In this document: one piece after another, positions 1 through 7,057 of the stretch
How positions within the stretch are numbered: position 1 is the first letter of the stretch
Layout of the letters: each line of letters opens with the position of its first letter
Assembly (NCBI RefSeq): GCF_016595465.1
Contig: NZ_JAENIK010000009.1
Span: 248,001-312,000, forward strand
DNA: 64,000 nt
Direction: 5' to 3'
Source: Luteolibacter yonseiensis
Lineage (GTDB): Bacteria > Verrucomicrobiota > Verrucomicrobiia > Verrucomicrobiales > Akkermansiaceae
The notes under the pieces: model-generated
Seen by the model: the letters and a program-made list of their open reading frames with translations, nothing else
Told to the model about the DNA's origin: nothing
Database searches by the model: none
Position numbers and translations under genes: made by a program

Positions 1-2
1 TG

Positions 3-68
3 ATTGTTGGTGGGATTCTGGGGCTGGCCGCCTTGATCCATTGGATCCGTCAGAAAAGACAGGGATAA
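3..68 (+). CDS. C-terminal end of a membrane protein (partial)
   Basis: Only the last 21 codons are in the window, ending in TAA. They encode a glycine- and leucine-rich hydrophobic stretch followed by a basic tail (WIRQKRQG), the shape of a final transmembrane helix with a positively charged cytoplasmic end. The stop codon lies inside the A-run of a strong hairpin, as expected for a gene end. The family cannot be named from so little sequence. It could also be a PEP-CTERM-like or other C-terminal sorting tail, but no PEP motif is visible because the start is missing. Confidence 0.45.
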   Translation: MVGGILGLAALIHWIRQKRQG

Positions 69-99
69 AAAAATGGCCGGGATCGCTCCCGGCCATTTT
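66..99. terminator. Bidirectional rho-independent terminator
   Basis: A perfect 12-bp stem (71-82 pairing with 87-98) closes a TCGC loop. It is flanked by an A-run on the left and TTTT on the right, so it can end transcription of the partial gene on the plus strand and of gnd on the minus strand. Confidence 0.85.
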
Positions 100-134
100 C
101 ATGAATTCAGTTGCGGCGTGGGTGCCGCGGCGCC

Positions 135-1553
135 TCAGCCGATGACTTCCGGCCAGTCGGTGTGGGAGAACTCGCCGCGCGGTTTGTCGGTGCGCTCGTA
201 GGTGTGCGCGCCGAAGAAGTCGCGCTGGGCCTGGAGCAGGTTCGCGGGGAGGACGGCGCTGCGGTAGCTGTCGTAGTAGCCGAGCGACGCGCTGAACGCG
301 GGGACCGGGATGCCGGCGAGGGTGGCGAGGCTGATGACCTCGCGCCAGTTTTCCTGGAACTCGTTGAGGAGGTCCGTGAAGAACGGGGCGAGCATGAGGT
401 TCTCAAGCTGCGGGTTGGTGCGGTAGGCGTCCGTGATGTCGTTGAGGAAACGGGCGCGGATGATGCAGCCGCCGCGCCAGATGGCGGCGATTTTTCCGAG
501 GTCGAGGCCCCAGTCCTTTTCCTTGCCCATGGCGGCGATGAGGTCGAGACCCTGCGCGTAGGAGATGATCTTGGAGGCGAAGAGCGCGTCGTGGACCTTT
601 TTCACGAGCTTCTTCTTCTTGATGTCGATCTCGGCCTTCGGTCCTTCGAGCACCTTGCTGGCTTCCACGCGCTTGTCCTTCATGGAAGAGAGGATGCGGG
701 CTTCCACGGCGGCGTTGATGGTGGAGATGACGACGGCGTTCTCGACGGCGTTGATGAGCGTCCACTTGCCGGTGCCCTTCTGGCCGGCGGTGTCGAGGAT
801 GAGGTCCACGAGCGGCTTGCCGGTTTCGGGATCCTTCTGCGCGAAGATCTTGGAAGTGATCTGGATGAGGTAGGACTCGAGGTCGCCCTCGTTCCACTCG
901 GTGAAGACCTCGGCGAGTTCCTCGGGAGTGAAGCCGGCGGCCTTGAAGATGTTGTAGGCTTCGCAGATGAGCTGCATGTCGCCGTACTCGATGCCGTTGT
1001 GGATCATCTTCACGTAGTGGCCGGCACCGCCGGGTCCGATGTGGAAGACGCATGGCTCGCCTTCGGCGACGGCGGCGATGCTTTCGAAGATGGGCTTCAT
1101 GACCTCCCAGGTGGAGGCGGGGCCGCCGGGCATGATGGACGGGCCCTTGCGCGCGCCTTCCTCACCGCCGGAGACGCCGGCGCCGATGAAGCGGAAGCCG
1201 AGGTCGCCGAGCCACTTGTCGCGGCGCTCGGTGTCGGTGTAGAGGGAGTTGCCGCCGTCGATGATGATGTCGCCCTTGTCGAGAAGCGGGATGAGCGACT
1301 CGATGACGGCGTCCACGGGACCACCGGCCTTCACCATGATCATGACCTTGCGCGGGGAGGCGAGGGATTTCACGAAGCCTTCGAGCGTGTGCTCGCCGAC
1401 GATTTTCTTGTCAGGATGCTTGGCGGTGAATTCGTCGGTGACGGAGGCCGTGCGGTTGTAAACCGAGACCTGGAAGCCGCGGGATTCCACGTTGAGAACG
1501 AGATTCTGGCCCATGACGGCCAGACCAATGAGTCCGAAATCGCTATTGCTCAT
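135..1553 (-). CDS. gnd: 6-phosphogluconate dehydrogenase, decarboxylating
   Basis: Encodes a 472-residue enzyme, normal length for the family, which oxidatively decarboxylates 6-phosphogluconate to ribulose 5-phosphate with NADP(H) in the cytosolic pentose phosphate pathway. Visible features are the N-terminal nucleotide-binding motif GLAVMGQNL, the substrate-region motif GPGGAGHYVKMIHNG and the C-terminal KGTGKWT segment. The start is set at the ATG giving MSNSDFGLIG, because the dinucleotide fold must begin there; the reading frame stays open for 41 more codons upstream without family likeness. The gene stands alone, ends in the terminator at 66-99, and is divergent from pgsA. Confidence 0.96.
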   Translation of the reverse strand: MSNSDFGLIGLAVMGQNLVLNVESRGFQVSVYNRTASVTDEFTAKHPDKKIVGEHTLEGFVKSLASPRKVMIMVKAGGPVDAVIESLIPLLDKGDIIIDGGNSLYTDTERRDKWLGDLGFRFIGAGVSGGEEGARKGPSIMPGGPASTWEVMKPIFESIAAVAEGEPCVFHIGPGGAGHYVKMIHNGIEYGDMQLICEAYNIFKAAGFTPEELAEVFTEWNEGDLESYLIQITSKIFAQKDPETGKPLVDLILDTAGQKGTGKWTLINAVENAVVISTINAAVEARILSSMKDKRVEASKVLEGPKAEIDIKKKKLVKKVHDALFASKIISYAQGLDLIAAMGKEKDWGLDLGKIAAIWRGGCIIRARFLNDITDAYRTNPQLENLMLAPFFTDLLNEFQENWREVISLATLAGIPVPAFSASLGYYDSYRSAVLPANLLQAQRDFFGAHTYERTDKPRGEFSHTDWPEVIG

Positions 1554-1653
1554 AATAAAATGCCGTAGGAGAGGCGGGGGAGGGTGTAGGCGGATCGGCG
1601 GTTTGGTGCAACCCCTTGTTGCCATCCGCCCATGCATTTCGCACATTGCGGGC

Positions 1654-2250
1654 GTGAACTTACCGAATGCGATCACATTTTCCCGCCTGGTGATGACCGC
1701 CGCCTTCGTGGTGGCGGTGTCCCAGCGGTCCCTGGCCGGCTACGGTACGGGGCTGGTTCTCTTCATCGTGGCGGCGGTCAGCGACTTCGTGGACGGCTAT
1801 CTGGCGAGGAAAATGGGACTGGTGACGCCGCTCGGGAAACTGATGGATCCGCTGGCGGACAAGATCCTGGTGAGCGCGGCCTTCGTGTTTTTCACGGAAA
1901 AGGGGCTTTGTCCGGTGTGGGTCACCGCGCTGATCATCGGCCGCGAGTTTCTGGTGACCGGCCTGCGGCAGATCGCCGTGGAGGCCGGGCAGGTGCTGGC
2001 GGCGGACAATCTGGGGAAATGGAAGACCACCTTCCAGCTCGCCTACCTCATCACCGGGCTCGTGTGGCTGACGGGGGAGAAGGCGAAGGTGCTGTTCCCC
2101 GTGGTGGTGCCGCTCAAGCACCTCGCCCGTCCCTATGCGGAGGGCGGGTGGCTGCAACCGGTTCTCCTGTGGGGAGCGGTCGCCCTGACGGTCATTTCCG
2201 GCTGGAACTACGTCTGGGGAGCCCGCGGGCTGCTGGTTTCCAAGCGGTGA
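1654..2250 (+). CDS. pgsA: CDP-diacylglycerol--glycerol-3-phosphate 3-phosphatidyltransferase
   Basis: A 198-residue integral membrane enzyme that makes phosphatidylglycerophosphate from CDP-diacylglycerol and glycerol 3-phosphate, the first committed step to phosphatidylglycerol. The CDP-alcohol phosphotransferase signature is complete: D-x2-DG-x2-AR-x8-G-x3-D-x3-D, read in SDFVDGYLARKMG and the following GKLMDPLADK. Four to five further hydrophobic helices follow. The start is a GTG giving (M)NLPNAITFSRL, the usual PgsA N-terminus; the frame is open much further upstream across the gnd promoter, which I do not accept as coding. It faces gcvH convergently across a hairpin-rich spacer. Confidence 0.93.
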   Translation: MNLPNAITFSRLVMTAAFVVAVSQRSLAGYGTGLVLFIVAAVSDFVDGYLARKMGLVTPLGKLMDPLADKILVSAAFVFFTEKGLCPVWVTALIIGREFLVTGLRQIAVEAGQVLAADNLGKWKTTFQLAYLITGLVWLTGEKAKVLFPVVVPLKHLARPYAEGGWLQPVLLWGAVALTVISGWNYVWGARGLLVSKR

Positions 2251-2306
2251 GGTTTTTGACAAAGCAACAACGCTTCCGGCTTCCGGGCTTGATATCGCCG
2301 GGGTTT

Positions 2307-2377
2307 CCGGGGGACAGGATGTCCCCCGGAGCAGTCGTCAGAATGACGACGCTCCGCCGGCTGCCGCCGGAAGGAGC
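2307..2377. terminator. Tandem hairpins between convergent pgsA and gcvH
   Basis: Three hairpins follow one another: a perfect 10-bp stem 2307-2316/2320-2329 with a 3-base loop, a 7-bp stem 2334-2340/2344-2350, and an imperfect stem 2351-2355/2373-2377 with paired GC inside. None has a long T-run, so they may act as transcription barriers or RNA stabilisers rather than classical terminators. Confidence 0.5.
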
Positions 2378-2445
2378 GTGTTCATCCTGAACGCCGCGTG
2401 CCGCGGACATCTTGTCCATCGGCGGGATCAGTGCCTCGGAACGCG

Positions 2446-2823
2446 TCAGCCGATCTGCGCGCCGTAGGCGGCGGCGTCCATCAGCTTGGTGAAGTGCTCC
2501 ACGTTTTTCACCTGGATCTTGAAGATCCAGCCCTTGCCGTAGGGATCCGAGTTCACCAGGGAGGGATCCGCTTCGACGTCCGGATTCGCCTCCACGATCT
2601 CGCCGCCGAGCGGGGCGTAGATGTCACTGGCGGCCTTCACGGATTCCACCACGGCGGTCGGGTCGCCCGCATCCACGGCACGGCCCAAGGCGGGAAGCTC
2701 GACGAAGACGACGTCGGTGAGCTCCTCTTGGGCGTGGTCGGAAATGCCAACGGTGGCGATGTCGCCATCAAGGCGGACCCATTCGTGTGAGGCGGCGTAG
2801 CGGAGATCGGACGGGATGTTCAT
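2446..2823 (-). CDS. gcvH: Glycine cleavage system H protein
   Basis: A 125-residue lipoyl carrier of the glycine cleavage complex; it shuttles the methylamine group from the P protein to the T protein and on to the L protein. The lipoyl-lysine context VESVKAASDIYAP is present, with the modified lysine at about residue 63, and the N-terminal YAASHEWV typical of the family is intact. It lies 34 bases downstream of gcvT on the same strand, so the two are probably cotranscribed. The glycine decarboxylase gene gcvP is not in the window. Confidence 0.96.
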   Translation of the reverse strand: MNIPSDLRYAASHEWVRLDGDIATVGISDHAQEELTDVVFVELPALGRAVDAGDPTAVVESVKAASDIYAPLGGEIVEANPDVEADPSLVNSDPYGKGWIFKIQVKNVEHFTKLMDAAAYGAQIG

Positions 2824-2857
2824 TTGGAAAACGGTGTAGGGTTGAAGGGTTGGGAAA

Positions 2858-3940
2858 TTATTTGGACTGGGGTTTGTAGAACGGCTTTTTCACGACTTCC
2901 GCCGGGAAGAGTTTTCCACGCACCTCGATGCTCACCTTTGTGCCGATTTTTGCAAGCGCGGCGGGAAGGTAGGCCATGCCGATGCCGGTCATGAGGGAAG
3001 GGGAGAGCACGCCGCTGGCCAGTTCGCCGACGGTTTCGCCTTCGGCGGAGACGACCGGATAATGGGCGCGGGGTGGCGCGCCTTTTTCCAGATAGCGGAG
3101 GGCGGTGAGTTTCACCGCAGGGCCTTCCGCCTTCTGGCGGGCGAGGGTGTCGCGGCCGATGAAGTCGCCTTTTTCCAGATCGCAGAAAAATCCGAGGCCC
3201 GCTTCGATGGGGGAGCGTTCGGGCGAGAGATCGTTGCCGTTGAGCGGGTAGCCCATTTCAAGCCGCAGCGAATCCCGCGCGCCGAGTCCGCAGGCTTTCG
3301 CACCGGCGGCGAGGAACCTGTCCCACCAGGCGATTGCCTCGGCAGCAGGCGAGAAAAACTCGAAGCCGTCCTCCCCGGTGTAACCGGTGCGGCAGACCAC
3401 CGAACCCGCGGCTGTTTTCAAAATCCCGTTGCGTGGTGGCAGCACCTCGTCCGGGCAGACCTTTGCGAAAATCGCGGCGGCGTGCGGTCCTTGGATCGCC
3501 ATGCCCGCCCATTGTTCGCTTTCGTTTTCCAGCGCGATCCCTTCCGGCAGGCGTGCGGACATCCATGCGTAGTCCTCGTCGATCATCGAGGCGTTCACCA
3601 CGAGGAAGAATTCGTCGGCAGCCGTGCGGTAGGCGATGAGGTCGTCGATGACGCCGCCGTTTTCATTCAGCATGAGCGTGTACTGGCCTTGCGAATCGCC
3701 GAGCTTGGAGACGTTGTTCGTCAGCAGGCCGTTCAGCCACTGTTCCGAACCCGCGCCCTTGACGATGAACTGGCCCATGTGGGAGATGTCGAAGATCCCG
3801 CAGGCCGTGCGGACGGCGGTGTGCTCGTCGATGATGGACGTGTACTGCACCGGCATGTTCCAACCGGCGAATGGCACGAGCTTGGCACCCAGCGCGACAT
3901 GGGCGGCTTCCAGCGGAGAGCTTTTCAATTCGGAAATCAC
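2858..3940 (-). CDS. gcvT: Glycine cleavage system aminomethyltransferase (T protein)
   Basis: Encodes about 360 residues, the normal size. The enzyme transfers the methylene group from the H-protein-bound aminomethyl moiety to tetrahydrofolate. Family features include LVPFAGWNMPVQY near the N-terminus, FDISHMGQF, and a C-terminal barrel domain. I place the start at a GTG (ISELKSSPLEAAH follows) because homologues begin just before this; an ATG 29 codons upstream (MPGCHLIDK) and one at 4072 are alternatives. A TTGACA hexamer lies 30 bases upstream of the GTG, but the matching -10 is poor. It heads a gcvT-gcvH operon. Confidence 0.94.
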   Translation of the reverse strand: MISELKSSPLEAAHVALGAKLVPFAGWNMPVQYTSIIDEHTAVRTACGIFDISHMGQFIVKGAGSEQWLNGLLTNNVSKLGDSQGQYTLMLNENGGVIDDLIAYRTAADEFFLVVNASMIDEDYAWMSARLPEGIALENESEQWAGMAIQGPHAAAIFAKVCPDEVLPPRNGILKTAAGSVVCRTGYTGEDGFEFFSPAAEAIAWWDRFLAAGAKACGLGARDSLRLEMGYPLNGNDLSPERSPIEAGLGFFCDLEKGDFIGRDTLARQKAEGPAVKLTALRYLEKGAPPRAHYPVVSAEGETVGELASGVLSPSLMTGIGMAYLPAALAKIGTKVSIEVRGKLFPAEVVKKPFYKPQSK

Positions 3941-4141
3941 CCCGCGAGCCTGAGAGTCCGGCAGGGGCTTGTCAATGAGATGGCACCCCGGCATCACGCG
4001 GAATCCACGAATGATCAGACTGTCACATGGCAGGGGAGGAAATAAAAACGCGCCGGGCGAGGGCCGGGGCATGATCCCGCCCGCCGCCGCCGCTTTCGGT
4101 CCGGCCTTGTCATCGGGCGGGATATCGGGATGGTTGACCGC

Positions 4142-4927
4142 ATGTCATTTCTCGATCGAATGGAGCGGCGCGCGCCGTGGCTGGCGTTTCCCGGATTTCT
4201 GCGTTATTACGCTCTGTTTCACGTGCTCGTCTTCGTGATCCAGCTCATCCGCCCGGAAATCGTGCTGATGTTCGAGTTCGACCGCGAAAAGATCCTCTCC
4301 GGCGAGGTCTGGCGTCTGGCGACGATGTTTTTCGCCGGTTCGCAGTTCATGCGGGGCAGCCTGATGATGTCGCTGCTGTTCCTCTACTTCGGCGTCATGT
4401 TTGTTTTCATGGTGAGCGATGGTCTGGAAAACGCGTGGGGCAGTTTCAAGACGTCGGTTTTCTACTACACGGGCATCGTGGCCATCCTCGGGATCAACTT
4501 CGTCGTGGACGGGTTTCCCGGCAGCGGGCTGATGCTCTACGGCTCGGCGTTCCTCGCCTTCGCGACCTTGTTTCCCCGGGTGGAGATCCTGATGTTCCTC
4601 ATTTTGCCGGTGCAGATCCGTTACCTCGGCATGCTGACCGGCGGCCTGATCCTCTACAGCGCGCTCAAGCACCCGATCCTGCTGCCGTTCTACCTGATCG
4701 GTTACGCGAACTACCTCATCTGGGCGGCCATCCCCGCGCTGCGCGGCACCGCACGGGTGATGGAGGCGGGAAGGCGCAGGAAACAATTCAACGCGGGCAA
4801 GCCGCCCGCCTCCGAGGCCTTCCACACCTGCGCGGTGTGTGACAGGACGGACGTGACCGATCCCCACATGGAATTCCGCATCGGCAGGGACGGCAGGGAA
4901 TACTGCAAGGACCACGTGCCGGAGTGA
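4142..4927 (+). CDS. Rhomboid-like membrane protein with C-terminal zinc-binding motif
   Basis: About 261 residues with five to six hydrophobic helices, then a soluble tail carrying C-x2-C and C-x2-H pairs (CAVCDRTD and EYCKDH). The helix pattern and the sequence LYGSAF resemble the rhomboid serine protease fold, but the serine context is not the usual GxSG and I see no partner histidine in a later helix, so it is probably an inactive rhomboid relative. The zinc-ribbon tail may bind a partner or nucleic acid. An ATG at 4130 is in frame and also possible as start. It is divergent from gcvT and 13 bases upstream of the next small gene. Confidence 0.75.
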   Translation: MSFLDRMERRAPWLAFPGFLRYYALFHVLVFVIQLIRPEIVLMFEFDREKILSGEVWRLATMFFAGSQFMRGSLMMSLLFLYFGVMFVFMVSDGLENAWGSFKTSVFYYTGIVAILGINFVVDGFPGSGLMLYGSAFLAFATLFPRVEILMFLILPVQIRYLGMLTGGLILYSALKHPILLPFYLIGYANYLIWAAIPALRGTARVMEAGRRRKQFNAGKPPASEAFHTCAVCDRTDVTDPHMEFRIGRDGREYCKDHVPE

Positions 4928-4940
4928 TACTCCGCGGGGA

Positions 4941-5204
4941 ATGGATCATGAAATGAAAGTCTCAGGTGAAAAATATAAGGTCTCGATACGAGGCAGAGCT
5001 GGAATTGCCTACACGGAGAGCGGGTTGGTTGTTCATATCGATTCTGAAATGCTCCACAGTCCGGAGTTCGACATGGTGGTGTGCTTGGAGAATCACGAAG
5101 CTTGGGGAGCCGAAGGCCCTGCCGTTCCAGATGCTGACAAGATGGCGGTCATCAAGGAGCGGGTGAGACACGAGTTGAGGAAGCTCAAGGTTGAGTGGCA
5201 GTGA
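4941..5204 (+). CDS. Small hypothetical protein (87 aa)
   Basis: A short soluble protein with no signal peptide or membrane helix. Its N-terminal half looks like alternating beta strands (YKVSIRGRAGIAYTES) and its C-terminal half is a charged helix (VIKERVRHELRKLKVEW). A purine-rich GCGGGGA lies 5 bases before the ATG; a second ATG at 4953 is possible. It sits 13 bases after the rhomboid-like gene and its stop is one base before the ATG of the C39 peptidase gene, so these are probably one transcript. No family recognised. Confidence 0.6.
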   Translation: MDHEMKVSGEKYKVSIRGRAGIAYTESGLVVHIDSEMLHSPEFDMVVCLENHEAWGAEGPAVPDADKMAVIKERVRHELRKLKVEWQ

Positions 5205-5205
5205 A

Positions 5206-6020
5206 ATGCCTTCCGAAGGAACCGGCCGGATCGAAAACATGAATTTTCTAGGACCCATCGCAATTGGTCTGGGCATCGGCGGATTCGCCATATCCCACCA
5301 TCATTTCCGTTCGCAGCCTCAACGAACGAAGTTTGCCGGGTTCCTGATATTGGGAATCCTGTCCATCCCGGCGCTTCTTTTCGCTGCCTATTATCTTCAC
5401 ATCCTGCCGGAGAAGGCCTGGTTCTACACCTTGCGTTCGTGGAAGGGTTCCGAGCTGCTGGCGTTTTCGTCGGCGCGGCCGCAGGAGCGTTCTCCACTCT
5501 GCTGCCCCGCCTTCCACACGTCGTTCCCTTGGGGCTGGCGCTGGCAATCGTCATCACTCCTTATTTGAAGATGATAATGAGTCCGCTCGACAGGAGCGGA
5601 TTGAAGGCGACGTGGGAAGATGGCGCGTGCCTGCAATCGACCGAATCCACCTGCGGCCCGGCCAGCGCGGCGAGCATCATGCGGTTCTTGGGATACCGGG
5701 CGTCGGAAAGGGAAGTCGCCGCGGCCGCGTTCACCACCTCGAGCGGGACGGAGGCCTGGTATCTGGCGCGGTATTTCCGGGCGAGGGGGCTTTCACCACG
5801 GTTTGATTTTCGTGAGACGTTCGACCTATCGGCGGGCCTGCCGGCGATTGTCGGCGTGCGGATGGCCGGCTTCGGCCATTTTATCGCGGTTCTGGAGGTC
5901 AGGGAGGGAATGGTCACTTTTGTCGATCCCTTGAGCGGAAAGAGGACCCTGACAGAGGAAGAGTTCCGGGATACCCATGAGTTCACGGGTTTCCACCTTT
6001 CGGTGACGAAGGGGGATTGA
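5206..6020 (+). pseudogene. Peptidase C39-domain membrane protein, frameshifted
   Basis: Two overlapping frames together make one sensible protein. Frame 1 (from an ATG at 5206 or 5239) gives two hydrophobic segments ending in LRSWKGSELLA. From about 5461 the continuation is found one frame over: VFVGAAAGAFSTLLPRL, a third membrane segment, then a papain-like C39 domain with the cysteine motif ESTCGPASAASIMRFLGY, the histidine motif GHFIAVLEV and the aspartate in FVDPLSG. All three catalytic residues are intact. A single missing base near 5461-5463 would join the halves. The peptidase part alone could still be translated from an ATG at 5439. Confidence 0.75.
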
Positions 6021-6068
6021 TCGCCATGCGTGCGGTGCCCCGAGGGGACGGGCCAAGCCCGCTTTCCG

Positions 6069-6920
6069 TCAAAGGATCTCCGCGACGAAGTTCTCCTTCT
6101 CGAAAATCGAAAACTCCTCGGGCTCCTCTCCGGTGCCGAGGAAGCGCGGGGGGATGCCGAGGGTGTCGTGGATGGTCACGGCGATGCCGCCTTTTCCGGA
6201 GCCGTCGAGCTTGGTGACGATGAGTCCGTCGAGCGGGCTGGCCTTGTGGAATTCCTTGGCCTGCTGCATCGCGTTCGCGCCGGTGGTGGCGTCCACGACG
6301 AGCAGGGTGAGGTGGGGCGCGGTCTCGTCCTGCTTGGCGATGGTGCGGCGGATCTTGCCGAGCTCCTCCATCAGGTTGTGGCGGGTGTGGATGCGGCCCG
6401 CGGTGTCGCAGATGAGGAACTGGGTCTTTTCCGCGATGGCCTTCTGGTGGGCGTGGAAGCAGACGGAGGACGGGTCCGCGTTGGTGTTCCCGGTGATGAC
6501 GGGGATGGAGAGCCGCTCTCCCCAGCGCTTGAGCTGCTCCACGGCGGCGGCGCGGAAGGTGTCGGCGGCGGCCATGATGACGGTGCGGTTGCGCTTCTTC
6601 AGCCACAGTCCGAGCTTGGCGGAGGAGGTGGTTTTCCCGGTGCCGTTCACTCCGACGACAAGGATGACGAAGGGCTTGCCATCGGCGCGCGGCGTGGGCG
6701 GGAGGAAATTGTCGGGCAGGCGTTTGGCGAGCTGGCGGCGGGTGACGTCCACCACGTCGTTGCCGGAGATTTCCCGGCCGAGGTCCCTGAGCTCGTCGAT
6801 GATGGAGGTGGTGAGCTTGATCCCGAGATCCGAGCTGATGAGATCCGCCTCAAGGTCGTCCCAATCGATTTCCGCGCGGTTGGTGATCTTGTTGAAGAGG
6901 TTTTTGAAAAAGCCTGCCAT
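6069..6920 (-). CDS. ftsY: Signal recognition particle receptor FtsY
   Basis: A 283-residue SRP GTPase that docks the signal recognition particle and its ribosome at the membrane. Visible motifs are the G1 P-loop VGVNGTGKTTSSAKL, DTFRAAAVEQL, the G3 box CDTAGR, and TKLDGSGKGG. The acidic A domain of E. coli FtsY is absent; only the N and G domains with a short amphipathic N-terminus (MAGFFKNLFNKI) are present, as in many non-enterobacterial species. The start is chosen at that ATG rather than the in-frame ATG ten codons upstream, which lies inside the repeat shared with mutL's upstream region. Confidence 0.95.
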   Translation of the reverse strand: MAGFFKNLFNKITNRAEIDWDDLEADLISSDLGIKLTTSIIDELRDLGREISGNDVVDVTRRQLAKRLPDNFLPPTPRADGKPFVILVVGVNGTGKTTSSAKLGLWLKKRNRTVIMAAADTFRAAAVEQLKRWGERLSIPVITGNTNADPSSVCFHAHQKAIAEKTQFLICDTAGRIHTRHNLMEELGKIRRTIAKQDETAPHLTLLVVDATTGANAMQQAKEFHKASPLDGLIVTKLDGSGKGGIAVTIHDTLGIPPRFLGTGEEPEEFSIFEKENFVAEIL

Positions 6921-6931
6921 GCGGGGAAGAT

Positions 6932-7046
6932 AGAAGACAGAAGACTTCAAGACACAAGACGCAAGACGGGAAGAGCGGAGAAAAGATCCGGAGACCCGTG
7001 GGTCCGCCTCTTGTCTTGCGTCTTGTTTCTTCCCGTCTTCTGTCTT
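6932..7046. repeat. Imperfect inverted repeat of GAAGAC/CAAGAC motifs between ftsY and mutL
   Basis: The left arm is purine-rich and the right arm pyrimidine-rich. Exact complementary blocks are 6934-6945 with 7035-7046 (12 bp) and 6954-6967 with 7013-7026 (14 bp). A GACCC-GT-GGGTC hairpin (6993-7004) sits at the centre. The element fills the whole divergent promoter region. Confidence 0.8.
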
Positions 7047-7057
7047 TCCTTCTGCCG

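Noticed and set aside
111..1568. Long open frame opposite gnd on the plus strand
   Set aside because: It is a shadow of gnd caused by high GC content, with low-complexity Glu/Asp/Val-rich sequence and no family likeness.
3945..3965. ACTCTCAGG near the gcvT start, a motif of the glycine riboswitch
   Set aside because: The matching 5' GGAGAG and the conserved internal core are missing upstream, and the motif lies within 20 bases of the chosen start. A chance match is more likely.
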